From the NCBI GenBank assembly GCA_963844055.1, contig CAWJMN010000001.1:62001-126000 (forward strand): DNA of 64,000 bases. Reading direction: 5' to 3'. The position numbers were made by a program, and so were the translations under genes. The notes under the pieces are model-generated. The model searched no databases and was not told where the DNA came from. It saw nothing but the letters and a program-made list of their open reading frames with translations. Origin of the DNA: CAWJMN01 sp963844055 (GTDB taxonomy: Bacteria; Planctomycetota; Planctomycetia; Pirellulales; Pirellulaceae). How positions within the stretch are numbered: position 1 is the stretch's first letter; every line of letters begins with the position of its first letter. Shown piece by piece: positions 17,588-26,239 of this stretch.

Positions 17588-18586
17588 TTATTTGCCGATC
17601 GGCTCAAACGCAATCTTTTCAAGGCGTTTTAGTTCTGGCTGAATTTCAGTCCCTTCGTAGAACGAGATCCAGCCATGCACGGTTTGGGTTTCGCCAGGAG
17701 CGCAGTCAGGGACTTGCGGATCGGCATGCAGGCAAGGGCAGGGAGGATTGCCCCAAGCGCGGACGCAATGGTCAAAACCGAGGATGACCCAGCGATTGTC
17801 GGTGCGGCTCTTGCATGCGGCAAACGGCGCCGCAAAAACCTTGTTATCGTTGATTTGTTCTTCGAAGCCGGTCAACCCTTTTAGCATGGCACACATTTGT
17901 ACTTGTAGTCCGGTCAGCTTTTCGGCCGAGCCATTCGTCAGACTGAACTCGAGGCGCACCCCTGCGGGAGTGGTCTTGATGCGAGAGGTCATACCGACCT
18001 TGCTAGGAAGCTCTCGCACCAGCGAAAGATTGCCGGGCAAGTCGCGCTTCCATTCAAGCGGCGGAAGCTTCACCCCCTGCTTGTCCCAGATCGTGGGAAT
18101 ATGGGTGTGAGCAAGGTACAGCAGTTCGCGGTTTCCGGCCGGTAGATGCCAAACCGCTTCGGGAAGATCGATCACGAGATAGCCACCATCTTTCCAAGGT
18201 GCAAAGACGCTGGCCTTGGTTTCTCGTTGCGGATCGATGGCCCCATCCAGAAAGCCGATGCGGGGATGGCGTCCGCCAGGGTAAGGAAGGACGACGATCT
18301 GGCCTGAACCTGTCGCTGGCACCAGTTTGTTTGACGCTTCCTTAGCAGCTTTCGCTTTTTCCAGAGCATTTGTGGCCTGCTCCTGGGAAAGGTTAAGCGC
18401 GGCCGCCAATTCTTCGGCTTGGAACTGATGAGCCGCCATGTTGGCCAGCCAGTAATTCAGGTCGGCGGCATCTTTGGCTGACCGCCCTACGGGTTTTGCC
18501 TCTTTTGGCTCTGCGGCAAACAGTGGAAAAGAAAACGTCAGTAGCAGCGCGGTGCTCAGGCAAGTACGCCAAATCGTTTTCCACAT
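17588..18586 (-). CDS. Secreted protein of unknown function
   Basis: This 332-residue product carries a cleavable-looking signal peptide (MWKTIWRTCLSTALLLTFSFPLFA-A) and no other membrane segment. A short helical region follows, then a beta-rich domain with many aromatic residues (for example HTHIPTIWDKQGVKLPPLEW). The segment CVRAWGNPPCPCLHADP contains clustered Cys and His that could bind metal. The C-terminal GWISFYEGTEIQPELKRLE is reminiscent of planctomycete secreted proteins of unknown role. The ATG at 18586 follows AAGGAAGCATTCC, so it is preferred over the upstream start at 18664. Confidence 0.65.
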   Translation of the reverse strand: MWKTIWRTCLSTALLLTFSFPLFAAEPKEAKPVGRSAKDAADLNYWLANMAAHQFQAEELAAALNLSQEQATNALEKAKAAKEASNKLVPATGSGQIVVLPYPGGRHPRIGFLDGAIDPQRETKASVFAPWKDGGYLVIDLPEAVWHLPAGNRELLYLAHTHIPTIWDKQGVKLPPLEWKRDLPGNLSLVRELPSKVGMTSRIKTTPAGVRLEFSLTNGSAEKLTGLQVQMCAMLKGLTGFEEQINDNKVFAAPFAACKSRTDNRWVILGFDHCVRAWGNPPCPCLHADPQVPDCAPGETQTVHGWISFYEGTEIQPELKRLEKIAFEPIGK

Positions 18587-18858
18587 GGAATGCTTCCTTG
18601 AAGTGTTCGGTTGGAGCGGGGCCAATGAAAAAGCATTATGGCTTTCCTCCAGGGGCGCTGCCACCGGTTGATGGTTTGCAATATCAAATGCAGAAAAGGT
18701 GGATTGGCAACGCGAGCCAACCGTCCCATCCGATTAGGCGGCAATTATGTCGGTCAAAACGAAGTTGAAAGACGTAGGAGGAATGCCGTAGAATGTAGGG
18801 GAGCTAGGGGCCGATTGGTGACCAGCAGAAGCGATGACTTGTCGAAGGAGTGTGCTGC

Positions 18859-20211
18859 GTGTGGTATTCCTGGATTGTGTGTTGCCCCTTATTGCTGGCA
18901 CAGGTCGAAGCGGGAAAAGAAGCTGCCGCGGAATCGGACAAGCCTGCCGCCGCTGCCACTGAAGCAGCGCCAGCCGAAGCAAAAAAGGCTGAGCTGGCCC
19001 CGAAGGTAAAGGAGCTGCTCAAGCAGCTAGACAGCAGCGAGCAAACGCAGCGTGAAGCGGCAGAAAAAGCGCTGATCGAACTGGGGCCCGATGTGATTCC
19101 GCTTCTGCCATCGGTTGGGCCCAAAACGCCAGCCGAAGTAAAGAACCGTTTGTCGCGCGTACGTTCGGCCCTTTCGGTCGCGGCAGTGGAGTTCAATGCC
19201 AAGCCTAGCATGGTGACGCTCAACGGCGTGATGAAAGTTCCGGAAGCGTTTGAAGCAATCAGTAAACAAACCGGCAACAAGCTGATTGATCAGAATCGGC
19301 AATTTGCGGCGCAAGAGCTGCCCAGTCCGACCATCAAAGTCACGCTCGACAATGTGCCCTTTTGGGAAGCGCTTGACACCGTGCTTGACCATGCCGAGAT
19401 GACCGTCAACTCATTTGTTGAAGACGAATCGGCTTTGGCGTATGCCGCCCGTGGCGAGGATGCCGTACCGCGCATCGGACGTGGCTATTACAGCGGCGTT
19501 TTTCGGTTGGAGCCGGTACGTGTGCAATCTTCGCGTGACTTGCGGAACTCAAGTGCTCGATCGCTGAAGATCACTTTGGATGTAGCCTGGGAGCCACGCA
19601 TTCGCCCCGTTGTTTTGCAACTGCCACTGTCAGAGCTTTCCGCCAAGGATGAAAAGGGAGAGTTGATGGTGATCGATGGCAGTGAAGGGAACTTGGAAAT
19701 TCCTGTCGAAGGGAAGAATGCGGGAGTAGAAATCGAATTGCCGCTGGGACTTCCTTCGCGTGATATTAAGCAGGTGGCAAAGCTAAAGGGAAAGATCACC
19801 GCCGTCGTGCTAGGACGGGTGGAGACGTTTGAATTTGCCGACATAGAGAAGGCCAAAGGGATAGATCAGGAACGAGGGGGCGTGACCGTGACGCTCGATC
19901 AATGTCGCCGGAATGATGAGCTGTTTGATGCAGAAGTACGCGTGAAATTTGGCGCTGCTTCCAAAGCGCTCGAAAGCCACCGAGGCTGGATCTATAACAA
20001 TGAATCTTACTTGCTCGACCCGAAGGGAAACATGATTGAGAACGCCGGCCTGGAAGCGAACTTGCTGGACGATAGCGAAGTGGGGCTGTCGTACAAGTTC
20101 GATCTGGGGGATGTCAAGTCGCTGGCGGGCTATCGCTTTGTGTACAAGACACCAGCGGATATTTTGAACGTGCCGGTAGATTTTGAGTTGCAAGGAATCG
20201 ACCTGCCATGA
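18859..20211 (+). CDS. Exported protein of unknown function, coupled to a PpiC-type isomerase
   Basis: The GTG at 18859 is preceded at ideal distance by GAAGGAG and gives a short signal-like N-terminus (WYSWIVCCPLLLAQVEA), then an Ala/Glu-rich linker and a 450-residue total. Residues about 50-100 look like helical HEAT-like sequence (EAAEKALIELGPDVIPLL). The rest is mixed alpha/beta, with a segment FNAKPSMVTLNGVMKVPEAFEAISKQTG that recalls secretin/TonB short domains, though I would not assign it. The stop codon overlaps the start of the next gene (ATGA at 20208-20211), which indicates translational coupling and a shared task in the cell envelope. Confidence 0.65.
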   Translation: MWYSWIVCCPLLLAQVEAGKEAAAESDKPAAAATEAAPAEAKKAELAPKVKELLKQLDSSEQTQREAAEKALIELGPDVIPLLPSVGPKTPAEVKNRLSRVRSALSVAAVEFNAKPSMVTLNGVMKVPEAFEAISKQTGNKLIDQNRQFAAQELPSPTIKVTLDNVPFWEALDTVLDHAEMTVNSFVEDESALAYAARGEDAVPRIGRGYYSGVFRLEPVRVQSSRDLRNSSARSLKITLDVAWEPRIRPVVLQLPLSELSAKDEKGELMVIDGSEGNLEIPVEGKNAGVEIELPLGLPSRDIKQVAKLKGKITAVVLGRVETFEFADIEKAKGIDQERGGVTVTLDQCRRNDELFDAEVRVKFGAASKALESHRGWIYNNESYLLDPKGNMIENAGLEANLLDDSEVGLSYKFDLGDVKSLAGYRFVYKTPADILNVPVDFELQGIDLP

Positions 20212-21222
20212 TGCGACGATTTTCGGCGAAGTGTGTTTTGGCGGCGTCGCTAATGGGCATTCTTCCCGGTACCTTTTCGGCAACGGCGCATGCTCAGGTA
20301 GTGCCCGGCGCTAATCCTGGCGAAAAGGCCAAGGATGCTTTGCCGGGGATTAGTGTCGTTGTGGCCCAGGTGGGCATCGCGCCGATTACTTCGGGTGAGG
20401 TCCAAAATGCCATTGAGCGTCTTGGCTTGCCACCGGCAAAGGACCTCGCCGATGACAGTTGGAAGCAGGGGCTGGCGCATGTGATCGGGCGCGAGCTCAG
20501 CGATGTTGCAACTCGCGGAGCTCAAACGCGTTGCTTCTGCGGATGATGTGGATGAGGCCATTGCTCGCGAGACGCGAAAACTCAAAGAGCAAGGGACAAC
20601 GTTCACTAGCTACTTGAAGCAAAAGAAGCTGGATGCAGCAGCCTTTCGTCGCGAGATGAATTGGGAGATTTCCTGGCAGAAGTATCTTGCTGCGCAGCGG
20701 ACCGACAAGGCGCTGATGGCCTATTTTGATCGGCATCGGTCGCAGTTCGACGGCACTTCCCTGCGGATTAGCCAGATCTTTTGGAAGCCGCTGGATGTTC
20801 CTTCGCCCGAAGCGCTGGCGGAACGTCAAAAAGAAGTACAGAAGGTGCGGTCGGCAATTCAAGCTCGAACCCAAACGTTTCAAGAGGCGGCACAAAAGTA
20901 CTCGCAATCCCCCAGTGGAAAAGAAGGGGGCGATATCGGCTGGATCCAGCGGAAAGAGCCGATGCCCGAAGAGATTTCTGCGGCCGCGTATGCTTTGAAG
21001 GTGGGCGAGGTCAGTGAGCCCATCACCTCCAAGCTGGGGACGCATTTGATTGTCGTTACCGAGCAAAAGCCGGGGACAAAAACTTGGGAAGATTGCCGCG
21101 ACGAACTGGAAGTGGCCGTTGGTTCGTATTTACTGAAGTACTTGCGCGAGCAAGGAATCAAACGGGCCAAAGAGCAGGGGATTAAACCCGAAGTGATTCC
21201 GGTGGAGAAGTTGGCCCGCTAG
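20208..21222 (+). pseudogene. PpiC-type peptidyl-prolyl isomerase, reading frame broken by one extra base
   Basis: The product starts with a signal peptide (LAASLMGILPGTFSATAHAQ), a SurA-like N-terminal helical part and a parvulin domain containing LRISQIFWKPL, FQEAAQKYSQSPSGKEGGDIGW and GEVSEPITSKLGTHLIVVTE. Such proteins fold outer-membrane or periplasmic clients. The first frame continues only to 20546 with an unrelated tail; the helical domain resumes in the next frame at 20500-20503. Removing the A at 20499 (GAGCTC-A-GCGATG) yields VIGRELAMLQLAELKRVAS and a continuous protein of 337 residues. The start overlaps the previous stop. If the base is real, the isomerase domain could be made only from an internal start. 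Confidence 0.8.
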
Positions 21223-21248
21223 GATCGAGCCATTGGCTGCGATCGGCT

Positions 21249-22664
21249 TTACGCTTGAAGCAATTGGTTTTCGATTTGACGCAGGGCTTCTTCTACGGTC
21301 ACTTGTCCGCGTGAGCCAGCAATCGACTTGCCTTGCGAGATCCAGCTGGTCACTTTGTCTTCCGCCGAGAGGACCGTGCTGTGGCTTTTGCGGCCGAAAT
21401 GTCGGCCAATTTCTGACAAGGCAGAACGGGTGTGCTTGCGAGCAAGGAACATGGCCAGCATGCGTGGATGGCTGACCGAGGCGGCCTTGCCATTGCTTTG
21501 CAGGGTCGATTCTTCCATGCCAAAGACTTCGCAGACGGCGTTGACGATGTCGGGCAGGCGAATCGCGCGGCGCGTGGCATGGAAAAGGTCCATCAGATGT
21601 CGGCGGGCCAATTCCAAATTGGCAGGAAGGCCAAGCATTTGGCTGGTGGCAGCCAAGCGATGCAGTGCACCGGAAAGCTGACGGGCATCACCAGGAAGTT
21701 GCTGCGCCATCCAAGCGATACATTCGTCATCGAGGTTCATGCGACGATCCGCAGCAGCGCGTCGCAATAGTTCTTGTCGCGTGACATAACCAGCAGGTTG
21801 TACGCCGCAAACCAATCCGCCCGAAATGCGAGCGACTAGGTCCATGCCAAGGGAGCGAAGTTCTGCAGGGGGACGGTCGGCCGCAAACACCAACTGCTTT
21901 CCTTCGCGAAGCATGCCATCGACCGTGTTTTGCAGCTCGATCAGCGTGGACTGTTTTCCTTGCAGGAATTGCAGGTCATCCACAATGAGTGCATCGACGT
22001 CGCGGACTTTGCGGCGGAAGCTTGGTAGGCCGGTGGTACGTAGGGCGTCAATGAACTGGCTGGTGAATTGTTCTGCCGAAAGGAGCAGCACACTTCGCAG
22101 GCGACCGGTTGCACGCAGGCGTGAACTGATGCCTTCGAGCAGGTGCGTCTTGCCGGTTCCTGTGGGGCCGTAAACCAACAGCGGCGAAACTTGGCCAGGG
22201 CGAGCGCACATTTCCAGCGATGCCGCATGGGCCAAGCGATTTTCATCCCCAATGACGAAGTCCTCAAGCCGGGCAAGTTGGCGAGGTCGAAACGTGTTGG
22301 AGGTAGGGGCCGAAGTGGGTAATGCAACGGTCGGCGTGGTGCTCACCGCTTCATCAATGCGAAGCTTAAGAGGCGACGTGGATTTGTCGTCGGCGCTGAG
22401 GGCTTTTGGCAATTCAATGCGGAAGCTCATGTCGGGAAGTTCGCCGAAGGCTTCGCGAGCGGCTTCACGCAAATCGACCAGCAAGGTACGGCGAATCCGC
22501 TCTAGCCGAAATGCATCGGGAGCAAGGACTTCGAGTCGTGGCTTGGCAGCGGAATCGTCAATACGCAGGTCCACGCCGGCTTCGAACCATAGTTCGTACC
22601 GCTGTTGCCCAATCCTGGCGGCGAGAAGAGAGCGCATCGCCGTTAGGATTGTGGTGTGGTGCAT
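21249..22664 (-). CDS. dnaA: Chromosomal replication initiator protein DnaA
   Basis: DnaA binds oriC and opens the duplex. Domain I covers about residues 1-90 (LLAARIGQQRYELWF). The AAA+ domain has Walker A GPTGTGKTHL and Walker B ALIVDDLQFLQGK. Domain IV, which binds DnaA boxes, has HPRMLAMFLARKHTRSALSEIGRHFGRKSHSTVLSA. From the ATG at 22664 the protein has 471 residues, normal for the family; an ATG at 22637 (MRSLLAARIG) is also possible, and the frame is open to 22754. It is not followed by dnaN. The gap upstream of the gene is the natural candidate for the origin. Confidence 0.93.
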   Translation of the reverse strand: MHHTTILTAMRSLLAARIGQQRYELWFEAGVDLRIDDSAAKPRLEVLAPDAFRLERIRRTLLVDLREAAREAFGELPDMSFRIELPKALSADDKSTSPLKLRIDEAVSTTPTVALPTSAPTSNTFRPRQLARLEDFVIGDENRLAHAASLEMCARPGQVSPLLVYGPTGTGKTHLLEGISSRLRATGRLRSVLLLSAEQFTSQFIDALRTTGLPSFRRKVRDVDALIVDDLQFLQGKQSTLIELQNTVDGMLREGKQLVFAADRPPAELRSLGMDLVARISGGLVCGVQPAGYVTRQELLRRAAADRRMNLDDECIAWMAQQLPGDARQLSGALHRLAATSQMLGLPANLELARRHLMDLFHATRRAIRLPDIVNAVCEVFGMEESTLQSNGKAASVSHPRMLAMFLARKHTRSALSEIGRHFGRKSHSTVLSAEDKVTSWISQGKSIAGSRGQVTVEEALRQIENQLLQA

Positions 22665-23406
22665 GTGCGTATCGTCCGTGGTCACGCCGGAACTGAATCC
22701 TATGTGCGCAGCGGTAGCGCCGAAACCCAAGGGGGAAGTCTTTTCCCCGAGCACGGAATGTGCGCGGTGTCGGCTGCCAACAGGGCAGCGCTATATCCTA
22801 AAGGAACTAGAGAATGAGAGAGGAACGAACAATCAAAGTTAGTCTATCACTAGTAGCAAACCGGCGATCCTTCTGGCGACTTTTTAAACAGAGCAGCCAT
22901 GACGTAAGCGAAAGTTCTTAGAACCTTCCGAGTGGAAAGCTCCCAGCAAACGCAAAGGTCATGAGGTAGAGCCGAACTGAACTTAAAAAGGCCGTGCGAT
23001 TGAGCCTGGAGGCGAAGCCAACCTAAGGAAAAGTAGAGAGATATTGGGAGGCCCGCTTGGCATCCTTCTTCCTAGATCAACCTGACTTGGTCAGGCGGAC
23101 TTGGACGATAAAAACATCTCACTTAAACCTTGGTTGCTGAGCTGAGCCTTGGCCACAACTGCGAGGGCGATTGTAGCCGTGCTAGCGTGACTGTCAAAGC
23201 ACCAAATAAAGGTCTCGAGAAGATTTCTTTGCAGCAGATTTTTGTGACCGCAGATTTCTCGGCAAAACCCTTCAGGCCCGGCAAAGTTATGCAAAAAAAT
23301 CTGAACGCTGCGGTTTGATTCAAGGTGTGGAAAAGTTGTTGGCGGAACGTCGGAAAACTGTCGGTTTATTGGCGTAAAGTGTTGTGTGAAAGCAGTTTGC
23401 GAAATG
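22665..23406. other. Non-coding region upstream of dnaA, candidate replication origin
   Basis: This 742-bp gap has no supported gene. Its dnaA-distal part is relatively AT-rich and holds near-matches to the DnaA box TTATNCACA or its complement: TTATGCAAA (23287-23295), TGTGGAAAA (23326-23334) and TGTGTGAAA (23383-23391). The first two differ from consensus at one position and the third at two. A hand count of a few lines suggests that G exceeds C on the plus strand more often to the right of dnaA than to the left, which would fit an origin here. Confidence 0.4.
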
Positions 23407-24393
23407 TCACAAGCCGACAGGTGTGGCTGAGCGGGAGGGGGCGGCGGTCAAGCTTTTGACGTAAACCACCCGGGCGTCAAAGGATTGGAAGCCTTGACGC
23501 TGGTAGAGCTTGAGCCCTGGCAGGTTTTGGTCGTCTACGGCCAGGAGAAGTTGCGAGCAGCCGGACGCCTTGGTTTGCCATTTCGCCCAGCTTAAAAGTT
23601 CCCCGGCCAGGCCCTGTCCGCGGGCGCTGGGGATGACCCCCACGTAGACCAATTCGCAGGTCTGCTGTGCAGTATCAGGGGCGAGCAGCAGGCAGCCGAG
23701 CGGCGAGCCGGATTGGCTGATGGCGACGAACCAAAAACGGTCCTCGCAGGTGCCGGCCCGGCGATAACCTTGCAGGACTTGGTCCGGGCTGCGCAGGCCG
23801 CTCATCTGGGGGCAGTCCTGCGTGTCGATGTAGGTCTCTTCGATTAGGGACTGAAGTTGCTCGGGCGAGAACTTCCCGGCCGGGACTATTTGGCACAATC
23901 GAGCGATAGGGGGCGTTTGCGGGAACGGCGATTCTTGGTCCGAGGCATAGAGGTAAAGGAGCCGCGCCAAGTGGCGATATCCAGCCGCCTCTAGCGCGGG
24001 AATGAGGCCGATTTCCAGCGGCGATTGCGATTCGGACTCGGGGAGTAGCAGCTGGCTTAGCTGTACGCCGTCGGCGGCTAGGTGCTGGTGAACATGAGCA
24101 AGTAGTTGTGGGACGGCGTCGATCCAGTTGTTGGCAGCCAGAACGCCGGGAGGCCAAAGGAGGGCCACTTTACCGGGAAGTACTTGGACCAGGACCGCAG
24201 CCTGGGGAGAGGCAGGATCGGCACCAATCGCGGTGAGCGTAAAGCCATGCTCTGGCGGAAGTTCCAGCCACTGGGCATAACGGCCGGCGTGCGTTTTTTG
24301 ATCCGACGCCGACAACGAATTTGCCAGGAGTCGCAACGCCGCAGCCCGCTGGGACGAGGTGGGTTCAAAGATCGAGAACGGTTTTTGGGGCAC
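23407..24393 (-). CDS. GNAT-family N-acetyltransferase
   Basis: The 328-residue product has a C-terminal GNAT domain: VYVGVIPSARGQGLAGELL is the acetyl-CoA pyrophosphate-binding motif (V-x-P-x-x-R-G-x-G), followed by QLLLAVDDQNLPGLKLYQRQGF, the usual strand-helix of motif B. The N-terminal half may be a second, degenerate GNAT repeat, an arrangement seen in mycothiol synthase-like proteins. The substrate is not predictable. The start is a GTG at 24393 (VPQKPFSIF). It lies directly beyond the candidate origin. Confidence 0.8.
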   Translation of the reverse strand: MPQKPFSIFEPTSSQRAAALRLLANSLSASDQKTHAGRYAQWLELPPEHGFTLTAIGADPASPQAAVLVQVLPGKVALLWPPGVLAANNWIDAVPQLLAHVHQHLAADGVQLSQLLLPESESQSPLEIGLIPALEAAGYRHLARLLYLYASDQESPFPQTPPIARLCQIVPAGKFSPEQLQSLIEETYIDTQDCPQMSGLRSPDQVLQGYRRAGTCEDRFWFVAISQSGSPLGCLLLAPDTAQQTCELVYVGVIPSARGQGLAGELLSWAKWQTKASGCSQLLLAVDDQNLPGLKLYQRQGFQSFDARVVYVKSLTAAPSRSATPVGL

Positions 24394-24973
24394 GTTGGTT
24401 GCGGGGACAATGGCCAGTGTTACGAGAAACCTACGGGGCAGAGCATAGCGGGGAGGGGAGAGGTACCAAAGGGGAAATGGGAGTGGCCCGTGCTGAGAAG
24501 TCCCTCGGGGATGCCGTTTTAGGCTGGCGATCTGGGTTTTGAGCCGGCTGAGGCAGGCTGAAAACGTCGTAAATGCTTTGTGGTAGGCGGTTTATGGCAG
24601 GAGTTTGGCTGCGACTGGGTGGTGGAGGGCGGTTCGATTTTCGCGCCGCTGGAATTTGGAAAGTGTTTGACAAGTGGTTTTTTGCGTCCGTAGAATAACG
24701 AGGCTGTATTCAGGTTGCTTAAAAATCGGCGTTAGCACCAAAGGGGAGTCAACGCAGCCAAAAGGAAGACACAGTTCGCTGGGTTGTTCCTGTCGGTTGA
24801 TGGGCTTTACCTGCTCGAGTTTGCACCGTGACGAAGGTTCATGCAGTTGGGAGCGTATGTTCGCTTTCCTCTGAAGCACAGCAATCGCAAGTGAGCTTGC
24901 GACAAGAGACCATTGGCTTTCCCGTTGCACGGAGGTGACTTCGGAAAGCATAGATGTGGTTTGGAGAAGTGCG
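24394..24973. other. 580-bp intergenic region with promoter and long leader
   Basis: No gene is supported here. It holds the minus-strand promoter for the acetyltransferase and a plus-strand promoter at 24667-24696 for the DksA-type gene. The transcript from that promoter would have a leader of about 270 nt, long enough for RNA-level control. I recognise no riboswitch class in it. Confidence 0.45.
24667..24696 (+). promoter_or_regulatory. Sigma-70-type promoter for the DksA-type gene
   Basis: A consensus -35 box TTGACA (24667-24672) is followed after 18 bp by TAGAAT (24691-24696), one mismatch from TATAAT. It is the best promoter match I noticed in the window and points at the gene starting at 24974. 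Confidence 0.5.
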
Positions 24974-25342
24974 ATGAAGAAGACCGAGGCCAAGGTGTAC
25001 CGCGATCAGTTGATTGTATTGCGGGCCCGGATGCGCGGCGATGTTTCGGCACTGGCAGATGCGGCACTACGACAGACACGCAGTGAATCCAGCGGTGACC
25101 TTTCCAGCATGCCAATCCATATGGCGGATGTAGGGACCGACAACTTTGAGCAAGAGTTTGCGCTCAGCTTGATGGAGCACGAAGGGGACACGCTCGAGAA
25201 GATCGAAGCGGCCCTGGTACGCATCGAAGAAGGAATTTACGGAGTTTGCCAAGGCTGTCAGGGGAAGATTCCCAAGACACGACTGGCGGTTCTCCCTTAT
25301 ACTCCTTACTGCGTGAAGTGCGCAGAAAAGGCCGTAGACTAA
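24974..25342 (+). CDS. DksA/TraR-family zinc-finger protein
   Basis: The 122-residue protein has an N-terminal helical hairpin and a C-terminal C4 zinc finger, CQGCQGK...YCVKC, spaced C-x2-C-x17-C-x2-C as in DksA/TraR proteins. The helical segment includes EEGIYGVCQGC, the family junction between coiled coil and finger. DksA proteins bind RNA polymerase in the secondary channel and act with ppGpp; whether this member does so is inferred. The acidic tip pair of E. coli DksA is not obvious. The ATG at 24974 follows GGAGAAGTGCG. It is followed by lspA 140 bp downstream on the same strand. Confidence 0.85.
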   Translation: MKKTEAKVYRDQLIVLRARMRGDVSALADAALRQTRSESSGDLSSMPIHMADVGTDNFEQEFALSLMEHEGDTLEKIEAALVRIEEGIYGVCQGCQGKIPKTRLAVLPYTPYCVKCAEKAVD

Positions 25343-25481
25343 CGCTTGCACGCGTAGTTTACTTTTGCCAAGTGACGCTTTCGCAAGGGTGGTGAAGGCG
25401 TTTTACGGCGGTCCATGGAAATGCTCTAGGGCTCCAGCGAGGCATTTCCTGGGCGATAGTGCGCCGAGATAGACAATTGTC

Positions 25482-26204
25482 ATGGGAAGCGACAGCGGAT
25501 TGAGGCTGACGCGTATCAACAAGGATGTTGGGGTTATGGCGGGATCTGAAGGAAGTGGAAAACGGGCAAAGGGGAGCAGCAGCAACCAAGCTGCTGCGAA
25601 TGCTTCTGCCAAGGCTAGCGCACCGTCCGCACCATTGCTCCACGGAGCGGCGCTGTTTCAGCGCGGCATTCTGTACTTGGTCATTGCGGTCGTAGGATGT
25701 GCCGCGGATCTTGTGTCTAAAGAGATGGTTTTTGCCTGGCGCGGGTTGCCGGCCCGTGAAAATGAGTACTGGCTCTGGAAGGGCTATGTAGGCATTGAGA
25801 CCGCCCTAAACCGGGGCGCTTTATTTGGCATGTGGGCAGGTTTTAGCAGTCTATTCGCCGTTTTGTCGCTGGCGGCAATTACGGGAATCTTGGTTTGGCT
25901 GTTCATTTATCGAGCCGCATCGGATCGTCTGCTGACCGTGATCTTGGCGATGATCACCGGAGGCATCTTAGGCAACTTATATGATCGACTGGGGCTTTGG
26001 AGTAACGGTGCCCTTCCTCCTGATTTTGAGTCTTCCCGGTATGCCGTGCGTGATTGGATCTTGTTCCGCTATAAGGAACACACCTGGCCCAATTTCAACA
26101 TTGCCGACTGCCTGCTGGTGATTGGCGCTGGGCTGATGATGTATCAGTCGTTTCGCGGTGGCGAAAGCGCGCCTTCCGAAACGGCGGAGCCCGCCAAGAA
26201 GTAG
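25482..26204 (+). CDS. lspA: Lipoprotein signal peptidase (signal peptidase II)
   Basis: LspA is an inner-membrane aspartyl protease that cleaves prolipoproteins after lipidation by Lgt. Four membrane segments are visible. Conserved motifs are ETALNRGALFGM, GGILGNLYDRL with the first catalytic Asp, and FNIADCLLVIGAGL with the second. The protein is 240 residues because it carries an N-terminal Ala/Ser-rich cytoplasmic extension of about 55 residues and an inserted loop before FNIAD. An alternative start is the ATG at 25536 (MAGSEGSGK), which has an AAGGA site upstream. The matching lgt gene is 25 kb away in this window. Confidence 0.9.
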   Translation: MGSDSGLRLTRINKDVGVMAGSEGSGKRAKGSSSNQAAANASAKASAPSAPLLHGAALFQRGILYLVIAVVGCAADLVSKEMVFAWRGLPARENEYWLWKGYVGIETALNRGALFGMWAGFSSLFAVLSLAAITGILVWLFIYRAASDRLLTVILAMITGGILGNLYDRLGLWSNGALPPDFESSRYAVRDWILFRYKEHTWPNFNIADCLLVIGAGLMMYQSFRGGESAPSETAEPAKK

Positions 26205-26239
26205 AGCAGGTCGTCGACGGAAGGTTTGCCTGCGAAGAC

